NCBI GenBank assembly: GCA_020137815.1
Contig: CM035354.1
Span: forward strand, 3,011,342-3,075,341
Length of the DNA: 64,000 nucleotides
Direction: 5' to 3'
Origin: Hormiphora californensis
Lineage: Eukaryota > Ctenophora > Tentaculata > Cydippida > Pleurobrachiidae
Shown in pieces: positions 18,101 through 29,600 of this stretch (positions are counted from its first letter, which is position 1; each line of letters begins with the position of its first letter). Under the pieces are notes generated by a model. That model saw nothing but the letters and a program-made list of their open reading frames with translations. It made no database searches and was not told the DNA's origin. Made by a program: the position numbers and the translations under genes.

Positions 18101-19280
18101 TTCCCTGACTCATCGCTGCATTTTACTTTAGAGCAGCCTTCTTTCCGGTCAATTGGCCAATAATGGCCACCTTGGTCTGCATCCCAATAGATCCTATCCT
18201 CATCCTCTCTAACCCAAAAGTTGTAAATTCGATCGTCCGGGAAATTGATGTAACCAGTTCTAAAAAGAAACCTTGTTAATTGTTATCTGGTTTTACACGC
18301 TCCGCAGATTGAGCAAAACACACATGTCGACTTAACTGTAAAACCTACGGCTTCAACTTACGGCGGGTAGACAGATCGGTCGACTTCCCCAAAGGCATCG
18401 GGTCGTCCATGGTTCCAATACACGGCCGCCTTCCCCGATTCCATGGAAAATGTGATACCATTATAAAACAGCTTGTCGCATCCCACTACAACCTCTTTGC
18501 AATCATCGCCCTGAGCACAGACACAAGCAAAAGATCCCTCGGACTCACAGGTACAGGTTTTTCCAGCGTCATCAACATAGCTGTCGCCTTCACTGTATTC
18601 CTTTCCTGACTCATCGCTGCATGTTACTTCAGGGATTACTGAAAATATAATGATTACATTCGATGTTGTTTTGTTTGTCAATATATAATGGTATGTAATG
18701 CACACTTTATCGACAGCCACTGAAACATGGGACTGCGGCGTATTTTGAAATAGTCAATGTCGTATTTCCAACCTTCAGCGCAGTCTTCTTTCCGGTCAAT
18801 TGGCCAGTAATGGCCACCTAGGTCTGCATCCCAATAGATCCTGTCCTCATCCTCTCTAACCCAAAAGTTGTAAATTCGATCGTCCGGGAAATTGATGTAA
18901 CCAGTTCTAAAAAGAAACCTTGTTACTTGTTATCTGATTTTGCACGCTCCGCAGATTTAGCAAAACACATGTCGACTTAACTGTAAAACCTACGGCTTCA
19001 ACTTACGGCGGGTAGACAGATCGGTCGACTTTCCCAAAGGCATTGGGTCGTCCCTGGTTCCAGTGCACGGCCGCGATCCCATCTTCCATAGAAAATTCGA
19101 TACCATTATAGAAGAGTTTGTTGCAGTCCGCCCAACCTGATAACAGAGATATTGGGATTTGCAGGTGACCAGATAAAACAATTGGGAGATAGAGAAGAGA
19201 AGTCGGATGTTAGAGCTATATGGCTACGGAAGATTACCTGTGGCTAAAAACACTGACAACAGCAGTAAAGTATTGATCAT
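15197..19280 (-). CDS. Secreted VWD-C8-TIL-VWC-Ig protein, intact copy 2
   Basis: Fourteen exons join in one frame of 874 codons plus stop: 19238-19280, 19007-19136, 18773-18906, 18362-18638, 17940-18259, 17755-17867, 17470-17654, 17035-17345, 16653-16850, 16351-16541, 15915-16225, 15617-15842, 15412-15533 and 15197-15260. Approximate layout: signal peptide 1-15; module A 16-102; Cys-rich 103-148; module A repeat 150-238; Cys-rich 239-300; VWD 303-490 ([19 protein letters not shown]); C8 505-570; TIL 571-634; VWC 635-690; Ig-like 690-785 (VEDSGAYEF); C-terminal domain to 874. VWD-C8-TIL is the core of mucin, otogelin and von Willebrand type proteins, so an extracellular matrix or secreted gel role is likely. 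Module A (FSM..., [28 protein letters not shown]) is not one I recognise. Confidence 0.88.
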
Positions 19281-20004
19281 GATTGAGAGTTTGTACGAAC
19301 ATGAGCGTCGATCATAGCTCCTCCCTTAAATATCATTACGCTCAACCATTTTTTTCATGTTGCCCGGGTGTTGCCCGCTAGTAATCGAATCCTACACTGA
19401 CCAATATGTATATCATTTGCCGTAGCCACATGGAAAAACGTGGGCTGACTAGTGACTAGAAGTTTAACAGATAAATCCTTTTTTTAAGGAAGCATTGTGA
19501 ATTTAACTCGGTCTTTTTAATAGATCAGCTATGAGAGCGCCCAATTTCAGTACCTCCTCAGAACTTTTGGACGGTTTTGGAACAATGATTCCCTGCCCGC
19601 TCAGAAAGAAACAGGAACAATGACTCCCTGCCTTCTCAGAAAGGGAGGGAGAGAAACAGGAATAATGACTCCTGCCTGCTCAGTGCTCACAGAGAGAGGG
19701 AGAGAAACAGGAATAATGACTCTTCGCCTGTTTAGAGAGGGATGGAGTGAGCTTCAATATTCAATAAATATTAATTCATTTTCCATCTTGGCCACTCATT
19801 GATCATTAGCCATCTCCAGCTCCAGTCTCCACATATGTGGCATTACTTTCAAAACGGCACTATTTTTCCCCCGCCAGGGTGAATGCCTTCGAAGGCATTC
19901 ACCCAGATGCTAATTGGACGTCGCATGCTACGTCATTGTTCATTACCTAGTACAGACTGCATTTGTTAACGAGTTGTGATCTCAACTGCGCCTATCAGTA
20001 TCAG
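19281..20004. other. Upstream flank of VWD-Ig copy 2
   Basis: Contains four clustered copies of a gga(a/c)(t/c)aatgactccctgcc-like repeat (19583-19735) and a short perfect palindrome near 19875-19905 (ggtgaatgccttcgaaggca...). No gene is visible. Confidence 0.6.
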
Positions 20005-20006
20005 TA

Positions 20007-20166
20007 CAGTCGGACTCCGATTTACCGGGATGCTCGGGGGAAAGGGTTTTGCCCGGTAAATCGGGGTGCCCGGTATATAATCGGGGTGAAATACTGATAT
20101 TTTTCTATATCGGGGGAAGTTTATCCTCCCGGTTAATCGGGGTTCCGGTAAATCGGGGTCCGACTG
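20007..20166. mobile_element. pogo/Tigger-like MITE, copy A
   Basis: The terminal inverted repeats start cagtcggactccgatttacc and end ggtaaatcggggtccgactg, flanked by TA on both sides, as expected of the Tc1/mariner superfamily. It is about 160 bp with no coding capacity. It closely matches the copy at 25338-25478. Confidence 0.85.
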
Positions 20167-20302
20167 TACTAGGATATCATAATAAAGCACTACAAATGGA
20201 GTCTAATAAGAAACCCCATCAGCTCTGTACCAACTCACGTATCAGTACCCAATTAGGCATGGGAGATAGAGACACACAAACACACACTACAGAGGGAAAC
20301 TA

Positions 20303-20440
20303 ATGTTTTCCAGTATGTTTAGCACCACCTGGAAAATATGGGCACTTGTCAGGAATCAGGGGATGTTCTTTTTCCTCGTTTTATTCTCTCTCTGTGCTTT
20401 AGTCATATCGATCAATGGACCAAATTCAAAGAATTCTATC
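20303..20440 (+). CDS. Small open frame with hydrophobic segment, complete copy
   Basis: ATG at 20303 opens a 45-codon frame beginning MFSSMFSTTWKIWALVRNQG, with a hydrophobic stretch MFFFLVLFSLCALVISI and a stop just upstream of the PDK start codon (20474). The first 100 bp are duplicated at 12617. It may be a signal-anchor micropeptide, an upstream open frame in the PDK leader, or non-coding sequence. I cannot decide. Confidence 0.3.
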
Positions 20441-20473
20441 TAACTGCCCAAAACTAATTCCTAGACTTTAGCA

Positions 20474-23400
20474 ATGAGATTTTCATCTGTCCGATGTTTT
20501 ACCACCCTAGTGGACAAGACCGCCAGATTTCATCCGACACCGATTACGGTGGCCCAACTCACAGAATTCGGCAAAACGGGAGACATCTCCAAAAGTTATG
20601 AGTACCTCCACAAGGAGCTTCCCATCCGAATTTCACACATGGTAAAGGAGTTACAGATGTTACCAGATGCGTTGCTACAGCAGCATTCCGTGAAACAGGT
20701 CAAGGATATGTATCTGAAGACCTTTGAGGAACTTTCAGAGTTTTATCCTGAGGGAGGAAGTGATGAGAAAAACTTAAACAGGTCAGTGTGTTTTACATAG
20801 AGTTCTCCGCAAGTTTTATTTTTTAGTTTTTGGGTGTAGCGGTTCATTTTTTATGACACTCAAGCAAGGGAGAGGGATAGAGAGAGAGGGCCTTGTTCAA
20901 CCGTTTACTGAATCAGGAATAATGACTCCCTCCCCTCTCACTGAGAGCTATTTTAGGAGGGTAACTTTGTGTCACGACACACCGATATTCATTTCTTTGC
21001 AGGTTTACGCGAAAGTTAGCTGAGATCAAGAGAAGGCATCAAAATGTTGTGGAGACTATGGCAGAGGTTAGTGAGCTATACCTAGCGTGAGAAACAGAGT
21101 CTATCTAGGCAAACCTTGCTCGACCCTGTTTAACCGAGGGTTAGAACATAACAAGTAAAAGTATAAAGTTAGTCCTATGACCTATACTTACCAGCTGGGA
21201 ATGACGACTGAAAATAATGATGAACGAAATGACTGATTAACTTTCAGTTTTTCAATGTTCCCCATCTTCTTTTATTCGTCCCTTCAATCCTCCTTTTTCC
21301 TTGCTTACTATTCCAACCACTCTCCCGGAATTAATTCTCCGCGTGCACTAATTAGAATCTACTTCTTCGGAATATGCAGAGACCGACCCGGTAACTTCTA
21401 GTATGAATATTACAGTGTTAAATTACATGATATGCTACCACAATGCAAACCAGGAGTCTACATATCTAGAGCTGTTAATTGACACACCACAAGATCAGAC
21501 ACAGAACTCCCTGGTTCAATACCTCACTCCAATACCTCACTTCAATATCTCCCTTCAATACCTCACTTCAATACCTCCCTTCAATACCTCACTTCAATAC
21601 CTCACTTCAATACCTCACTCCAATACCTCCAATACCTCACTTCAATACCTCACTCCAATACCTCCAATACCTCACTTCAATACCTCACTTCAATACCTCA
21701 CTCCAATACCTCCAATACCTCACTTCAATACCTCCCTTCTACATTTAGTACTTCTTCCAAAGAAAGCTCTTAGTAGTACTGAGTCAGTACCCCACCTATC
21801 GCCTGTGTCGTCCTGGTAATATCAGTTCTATGAGGTGGAATGGAAGTACGAGCTAGTAGTACCCACCTGTTCTCAATCCCTTCTAGCTCTAGGACCGAGG
21901 GAGCTATTCCAGTAAATTGTTTTATTCTAATATGAATCTAAAATGAACCTAATATGAACCTAAACTGATATATTAATACTTTCCTGGCTACGAGACTATT
22001 CCCCGGTATATATCGGGGTCTGGTAAATCGGGATCCGACTGTACTATCCCCCCCCCCCCCCTCTATTCCAAACTTCTAGAAAGAACCTAATACTTTCAAA
22101 TGAAGATCGAATTACGCTTTCCATTCATTCTGATGCCTAAATTCTAAAATACCAGAAACTGAAATCCTAAATTATTAAATTCTTATCAGAAGGGGATCGA
22201 ATTTGTTAAATGTTCTAACCCTCCTTTACGTTTGGAGTGCACGGAAAGAGTGTTGAACATGGCAATATTGATCCACACGACTCCAAATTCTAATACACTT
22301 TTTTTCAGGGTATCTTGTCATTGAAGCGAGACACGGGAGATAGGTTTGATCCTTCAATAAACTACTTTCTGGATCGGTTCTACACCAGCAGAATAGCAAT
22401 CCGAGTGATAATGTCAAACCACTGTAAGTGTCTAGATCTGGGAACCAGAACATTTCCTGTACCACAAATCATATATTATTGGAGTTGTATTTTCGAATTC
22501 GTTAGAATTTTGGGGCCATCATGCATGATGTAACATTGTTACCCGATATAACGGATATATCTGTCCTTGAACTGTTAACTTTAGATACCTGTAGAGCAAT
22601 ATTGACCTGCATGATTTAATCCTTGCATCAATATTCTATATCATATCCCTCTTGTCCAATTCTTTCTCCCTCTCCACTCTCTATCCCATTATAAAAACCG
22701 GTTAAGCATGTTGCTGCACTGTGGAGTGTGCAACTGACTAATATATTTTAATATCTCGCACGCCACGTCATATAATATTCCTATCGATTGCAAAGAAGGA
22801 CGGGGGGTGTTTGTTTTGGATATAGTGCCTATAATTAGAGGCCGGTGGGGCAACTAGGCCGTGACAGACCTGGGAATAAGGAAATACATCTAGCCACGGT
22901 GTGTGACCTTCCACAGAAGCCTACATTTTGGTAGTGTCTGACTCTGGTGTATTTGGGCTTGGTAGAGAAGCCTACATTTTGGTAGTGCAAGTGTATTTGG
23001 GTGTGTCACGTGTTGCAGACTGTGCGTGACATGTCTGTGTGTGTGTAACATGCCATACAACAGCTGTGTTGTGCTGCATATTATGTAGTAGGCTACAGAT
23101 CTGGCTTCGTACGCGGAAGAAAGGGAGTAAGAAAGAGCGAGAGAATGAGAGAAGTGTAGTCTAGAGAAAGAGCTAGAGAGCGAGAGAATGAGAGAATTGT
23201 ACCTAGAACGAGAGAGACGAATATAGTAGCGTAGAAAATTCTAGAAGCTTCTAGTGCTATGAGGGAAAATATAATTTCATCTCAAATTGGCTGCCTGGCG
23301 CACATCTTCTAGCAGTTCAGTTATGACATAATATGGCCACATTTATTTGGATGGGGGCCAGCTCCGACTCTAGAAACACGATAAAATCTTGTTGGGTGAC

Positions 23401-25660
23401 AAACGAGTCTTCCGGTATATTCTTTATCTTCTACTCACACCCCTCCGGTTGTTTTTCTCTCTTCATTATATTCACACGTCACGGGTGACCTAAACACAAC
23501 AAAGAGAAGCTAGGAAGATAAAATTCCAAATACCGTACGCCAAAACTCATACCTCTGCCCTCCCTTCACTGAGTATGAGGGCTCCATCTCTCAAACATTC
23601 GTCACTCCCTCTCACCACTTCTCTAACACTCCCTCTCACCCCTTCTCTAACACTAAACTCGTCAACTCTCACCCCTTCTCTAACACTAAACTCGTCAACT
23701 CTCACCCCTTCTCTAACACTCTAACTCTCTCCTTCTCAGTGGTACTGTTTGGCCCCGAGGAGCAGGCCCCAGGTCACTATGGGATCATAGACCCGAGTCT
23801 GGATGTCCATGATATCGTGGATGATGCTGCAAGCGGTGCCAGGTACCTCTGTACCCACCATTACGGGAGTTGCCCTGACATTGAGATATCTACCATCAGT
23901 AAGTATACTCAGTACCTACTCACTGATCAGTTTGGGGCGCAGGGAGGGAGGGTCGAACAAGGCAAGCAGTACTGAGATAATATTTAGATTTTAGTTGTAC
24001 CGTTTTACCGGTGATTTGGCGGTGATTTTACTGACCACAGCAGATAAGAATAAGTGATCACATGTATTGGGTTTAAGGCATTGCTTACACATTCTCTCTC
24101 TCTCTCAGGTCGGAAGGGAAACAGGGAAGGGGGTGTGACTGTGGTTTATATAGCCTCACATCTTCATCACATGGTCTTCGAGCTTGTCAAGGTGGGTTAA
24201 ATTACATTTTCAAATTGAGCACCCTAGGTATTAGGTATTAGGTATGTATTATTACTAGGCAATATAATTATTTGTACTTGCAGCAGTAAGCGGGTTTACT
24301 TATTGTAAACAGAGAGTGTGAAAGGAATATATCTTGTTCATGCGATGTGGTATTTAATTGAGCGGCCACACTGGTTATTCTTGGAGTAGCCTGCCTTCTT
24401 CCAAGCTTGCATCGCCTCCGACCTTGAAGTTTTGATGAACTTGTTTTGGCTGGTGCGCCCGCGCGGACGACATTTCTTTCTGGGGTAGAGGAGATCGCGC
24501 GCCGCCCCGACTCTCTGGAGTTAGAACCGGGAGGTTCATCAGAGAGTTCCTCTGTCAGGCCAATGAAATGAGAATAGGGTCAGGCCAATGCTCTGACAGG
24601 AGTTCCTTGGAAAAAACTGGAGAGTTCCTGAGAGACAGTGAGCGTTCTTACAAAATGATCTCATACCACTACGTCATAACATAGCTCCTATGGTTACATA
24701 CAGAGATGAGAAGAAAAAGTCCAAATGAGCCTAAAGCCGCGCTAAATGGAACTAGAAGTTCTACTTCCCGTCTACATATTATACATTTATGATGAGTCAT
24801 CACAATCACATATTCTCATATCTGACGATCCTTTAATCTTTCCAGAACGCACTACGTGCTACAGTAGAGGCAGAGAGTAAGAACTCGGTGAAAGTATTGA
24901 TTGTAGAAGGAGAAAAGGACATCAGTATAATGGTTCAAGATCGTGGTGTTGGGATACCCATGCGACTCCATGATCATCTTTTCGATTATCATTACTCTAC
25001 CGCTCCCGAGGTATTTCATTATTACTCTTTTAGTTTGTACCGGACCCTCCTTCTTTCTATTCTTCCAGAATGTTCAGAAAGAACCGAAGGTTCTAAACTT
25101 TATTCGTAGACAACTTATTTTAATCGCCTCTGTCCCTCAGCCCGATATCCAGTCGCGGATACCCCCCTTGGCCGGTTTTGGGTACGGCCTCCCCCTCTCA
25201 AGACTCTATGCTCGGTACCTGAATGGTAATATCCGGTTGATGAGCATGGAGGGATACGGAACCTCTGCTGTTATCTACCTTCAGGTAGACATTTTGTTGG
25301 ATTTTTATTGTGCATTGGCACCAATTATTTTGCTTTACAGTCGGACCCCGATTTACCGGGATCCTCGGGGGAAAGGGTTTTGCCCGGTAAATCGGGGTGC
25401 CCGGTATATCGGGGTCAAATCCCATTAATTCCCAATATTGGGGGAAATTTATCCTCCCGGTAAATCGGGGTCCGACTGTATAACCCCCCCCCCCCACATG
25501 TTGCCCCAATTAACCCACCGTCCCTATACAGACGCTATCAGAAGAGGCGGGAGAGGTGTTACCCCTGTTCAACAAGACGAGTCAAGCTAAATACCAGATA
25601 GGACAGATGGTACAAGACTGGAACGTTGCTGGGCCGACATCAAGACCAATATGGTCATAG
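20474..25660 (+). CDS. Mitochondrial pyruvate / branched-chain keto acid dehydrogenase kinase family
   Basis: Eight exons join in frame: 20474-20781, 21003-21066, 22309-22423, 23740-23898, 24109-24191, 24846-25010, 25141-25284 and 25532-25660, giving 388 residues, close to the family's usual length of about 400. The N-terminal part is the four-helix BCDHK/PDK domain ([20 protein letters not shown]). The C-terminal part is the GHKL ATPase fold: N-box [16 protein letters not shown]1 box DRGVGIP and G2 box [15 protein letters not shown], then [11 protein letters not shown]. These kinases sit in the mitochondrial matrix and phosphorylate E1-alpha, switching the dehydrogenase complex off. The start [11 protein letters not shown] is basic and lacks acidic residues, as expected of a matrix-targeting peptide. 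The C-terminal DW motif (QDWNVAG) fits PDK. Introns 2 and 7 carry minisatellite or MITE insertions. Confidence 0.92.
21510..21745. repeat. Minisatellite, about 13-bp unit (ttcaatacctcac)
   Basis: About 18 imperfect copies of caatacctcactt and variants in PDK intron 2. The unit length not divisible by three makes all three frames open and creates false proteins. Confidence 0.95.
22001..22041. mobile_element. Truncated pogo-like MITE, copy C
   Basis: Only the right end is present (ggtaaatcgggatccgactg followed by TA). It matches the right terminal repeat of copies A and B. Confidence 0.7.
22424..23739. other. PDK intron 3
   Basis: Ordinary intron. A duplicated phrase, gaagcctacattttggtagtg, lies at about 22917 and 22967. 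A roughly 33-bp tandem repeat (ctcaccccttctctaacact...) lies at about 23600-23725, just before the exon 4 acceptor. Confidence 0.65.
24192..24845. other. PDK intron 5
   Basis: No exon seen. A phrase gtcaggccaatgctctgacag near 24580 recurs as gtcagaccaatgctctgacag near 25830 in the 3' flank of the gene. Confidence 0.6.
25338..25478. mobile_element. pogo/Tigger-like MITE, copy B
   Basis: A 141-bp element in the last PDK intron. Its terminal inverted repeats, cagtcggaccccgatttacc and ggtaaatcggggtccgactg, are perfect over more than 20 bp and flanked by TA on both sides. Confidence 0.9.
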
Positions 25661-26698
25661 CTTCAAGTTACAGTTGTCGTGTCGTTACCATGGCAACTGA
25701 GAGACAGTGTAGGGGAGTTTAGGGCTTCCGTGTCATGTTATACGGTGCACTGAAGTACACCAGTTCCATAAAAAAAAGGACTTTTAATTTCAGAAGTTTG
25801 TGTCCGGTGGTTGTATCACCTGAAAAACGGTCAGACCAATGCTCTGACAGCTAAAAACAGTTTCTTGTCAAGGAACGATTCCCTGTTTTTGTTTGATAAA
25901 ATAACACCCCATGATCTGATCATTCTGCCGCTTTCATTAATATGTGGCCGAATAATATTGTTACACGAAGTTTCATTCCCCCGTGAATGCCTGGTTTCAC
26001 CCCATTTTACCAGAAAGGGTGGTCAGACATCGTGGAGCAGATCCCGGTTTATTGTGTTTTGCAACTCTGTGTACAATTGTGTAATAAATGACCAATATTC
26101 AGACTTTCCCGATCTGGAAAGAACATTTGACCCGAAATACACCGTGTTTTTGGTATTTTTGAAAACGGTGCAGCAACCCTTTCAATATGAAATCAGAATA
26201 TCTTTCTGATATATTCTACCTCTATCAAACCGTAACCGCCGCTGCACCGCTTTGTGAAATCGAAATAGGCGTGATTTTAAACAGTGAATTAGAAAAAACC
26301 ATTTTTCAACAATCAAAATACTTTCACAGTACACTTCGACATTCTCTTTTTGCATGCAATCTACAAGTCAGTTCTGAATAAGAGCATCAGCAATTCACTC
26401 AGCAGTGGATGATTCACCACGGCTAGTTTTAGTAATAATTGTACTAAGATATTCACTAAAATAAAGAAAGATGCATCCACTCTGAATCATCAAATTTTAG
26501 AAACAAGAATTGTGTCTTGTCTTGTTGTTATTGTGGTCACAGTACAACTACATGTGAAGTGCCAATAAAACGAAATAAAACGTATTTACATAGTCTTTAG
26601 AGGAAAACTTGTGTGAACTATATCACAGATGCGATAGTCCAATATATATTTCATGTATTGATATACCCTCATGCTCCATCTCTCACATCATGTGATTC
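25661..26698. other. Convergent 3' flanks of PDK and parvin
   Basis: Likely the 3' untranslated region of PDK plus a short spacer. A 132-codon open frame at 25811-26209 has no recognisable similarity and is probably chance. Confidence 0.5.
26564..26579 (+). terminator. Candidate polyadenylation signals
   Basis: Two aataaa hexamers at 26564 and 26574 in an AT-rich context. They lie about 900 bases past the PDK stop and before the end of the convergent parvin gene. Use by PDK is inferred. Confidence 0.4.
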
Positions 26699-29600
26699 TC
26701 ACATTTGGTGTTTGTACTTCGTGTAGATGGCAAACAGGACACGGAGGGTAGATTTGAGGTCCCGGCTAACAATACTCTCAGCGGTACACTTGGGCCTCTC
26801 TATACCTGCCTCCATCATCAGATTTAGGGCCAGGGTCACATTGTGCAACTGGGGAGGGAGAGTAGGGCTAGATTTAGGGGGCAAATATCGTCTATCTAGA
26901 CTAACCGCCTTGTAACAAATCAGCAGTTCTAAAACTCAATTAAGAATCAGCTAATCACCTTGTGATCATATGCCTCTGGTTCCAGGGTAAACGAGTAGAG
27001 GGGAACATAGTAACTTTCAGCGATGGACATCATGAAGACAAGGTTCACACCACTAGCGAAGTCTTCCTCTATGTTCGCACAGGTCCTGTCCATCTTAGAG
27101 AGCATGTTACTCGAGAATGTCAGGAGTTTCTGGGGAAGAAAGGATATGAATTCAACAGTTTCTGGGGAAGAAAGGATATGAATTCAACAGTTTCTGGGGA
27201 AAATATCAAATTTAATCAATATATTTTATAGGGAGAGATATTAGATAGGTGGAGAGAAGAGGGGTATAGTTTATTACGTTCTAATCCTCCTTTACATGTT
27301 TGTGACGCAGGGAAACAGGATCAAGCAAGCTCAAGGTAAAGAGCTCTAAACTCTAAAGCTAAAGATTTAAAACGAGAGCACACAGCAAAAAGTCTCACCT
27401 CCTTGACATTGTTGACACGGTCGGGAGCGGAGTCAAACAGGGTATCAAAGACGTCTCTCTCCTGTTGTCGGGCAGCAAAGTTGTATGTCCTGTGAAAAGG
27501 GGCTTATTGTTGAAATCGTGTCAAACATTGCCTAGCTCGACCCCCTTTTCGAAAGGGTTAGAACATAATAACAAGTTAAGTCAAACAAGCAGAATCACAA
27601 TTGATAAGCTCTCTCCTCACTACTATACCCCTAATCACTTACTCTCTCTCTCTCTCTCTCTCCTCACCCCCTAATAACTTACTCTCTCTCCTCATCTCCA
27701 GTGATCTGCTCTACATTCGTTTCCTCCGAGGGCTCAGGGTTTGCAGCGGATGCTTTCTGATAGAGATATTATGGGTTTAAAAAGGTTTTACGTCATATCG
27801 AGTTTTGTCACAAACACACAGAATTCATATTTAAACTTGGAGCCCCCCCCCCCTCCACTAATTGGAACGCACCCAGAGGTTTAACTAAGAGACGATGTAT
27901 TTACTCACGTTAATCTGGATAACCTTGATGGTCACGAAACTGGGTAACCGTTTTGGGATTCCATAATGCCTCGCCAGCGCTACCAACAAGTGCAGAACGG
28001 AGGGAAGGTATTTATTGTGGACGTTGTCCACACTCCATTTGATGCTCTCTGGGTTCATCTGAAATTCAGGGTTCATCTGGATTGCTCCGTTAGTTCTCAG
28101 AAAGTCATGCTTTAGTTGTACAAGGGGACATGCTTTGGTATCATACAAGGAAAGGGGAAACATGCTTTAATTTAATAAAAGAGGGACAGTGAGATGATAC
28201 AAGGAAAGGGGGGAATTGATTAAATGCAAATAAGATGGGAAAGTACATGAAGACAGGCAGATATTCAATTTCGATATACACGAACAATTTAGGACGAATA
28301 GCAACATACAGTTTACCTGTACTGTAACATGCTATTGTAGCATATCTACCATGAGACATGTGATATATCTAACATGTGACATGTCTAACATATCTAACAT
28401 ATATAACACATGTGTTATACCTGAAGGTAGTAATTGGTCTGGTTGAGGACCTCTGTTAGTTTAGCTTTCTGAGTGGCTACACTCTGGGCTACCTCCTTGT
28501 GCTCTATCTTCGCTCCGGCAAGGGATTCTGGAGGGGTAACACGTTTGTATAGGGGGTACTATAAATTACCCAATAGTGTCATTTCGGGTTGAAATAAAAT
28601 AACTTGACCAATGAATATACTGAATATTGCAGTTGGTTTACTATTGTTGAGTGTGGATAATACTCAACAAATTAACAACATACGGTGGGGGGCATATTGG
28701 TTACGAAATAACCCCACTCTCTCTCGCCTCGCGACCTTCGCGCACGCTGGTAAGGGAGGGGTAACTTCGTGACCAAGGAACATACCAATGAGATGAGATA
28801 GGACCTGGCCATCATACAGATCCTCACAAAGATTCTTCACCACAATATGATCATCAGTCAGGACATCGTTAATCCACTCCCTCAACTGCTGCATCAGGGC
28901 CTTGATCTTTGGGTCACTGAGACTCTCCGAGGACACCTGCCTCTTGAACTCCGCACTCTCTGAAGTAAATAGAGGTATTTAGAGGGGTGAGAAGAAGAAG
29001 AGAAGAGGGGTGAGTATGAGCCATGAGGAAGGTGTTTCGAGGTGTGAGTGTGTGAGGGGTAGGGGTTGGGTTGTGTTTAGGGGTGTTAGGAAGGTGTGAT
29101 TTGGGATGTAAACCAATAAACTGTGACATGTTTTACTAAGTGTACGGAAAGGTAAACCTGATGGTATAATGTTGGTCCTAGACTCCCCCTTCAGAATCAT
29201 GATGATACTACCAAGACAACTACAACAAGAAGAGAAGAAAATACAAACTATAAATCTCTATGCAATTAAATATTCAAATTGAAATGTTCTTGTATTGAGA
29301 TTTACAGAGATCAGTCTGAACAAGACAAGAAGTGGACCACTAAAGTTGCTTTATTGTGACCTTGATCAAACCAAATACACCCAAGAAAAGTTTGCGAAAA
29401 ATTGGGGGAAAGAGCGAGAGAGAGAGAGAGGGAGAAGAAAGGGGAAAAGAGGGGGAGGAGGAGAGAGAAAAAAGCATAAGAAAATTTTTTGGGAGAGGGG
29501 GGAAGAGAAGGGCCCAAAAGGGGGTTTTTTTTTTTAAAAAAAAAAGGGGGGAAAAAAAAAACCCCCCTTAAAAACCCAAAGAAGGAACTTATTTGGATTA

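Larger units (their letters stand above)
14566..20402. repeat. Segmental duplication, unit 2
   Basis: This block matches 7346-12716 with an offset of about 7.24 kb through most of the gene. It contains the intact VWD-Ig gene, its flanks and a pogo-like MITE (20007-20166) that is absent from unit 1. The MITE must therefore have arrived after the duplication or been lost from unit 1. Confidence 0.9.
21067..22308. other. PDK intron 2
   Basis: Holds the 13-bp minisatellite at 21510-21745, a partial pogo-like MITE at 22001-22041 and a copy of the dispersed gttctaaccctcctttac motif near 22212. No exon is seen. Confidence 0.7.

Noticed and set aside
21403-21819. 138-codon frame with repeated NTSLQYLT units
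   Set aside because: It is a minisatellite read in frame inside a PDK intron, not a repeat protein.
25811-26209. 132-codon plus-strand frame after PDK
   Set aside because: No recognisable motif and AT-rich; it lies in the expected 3'-UTR.
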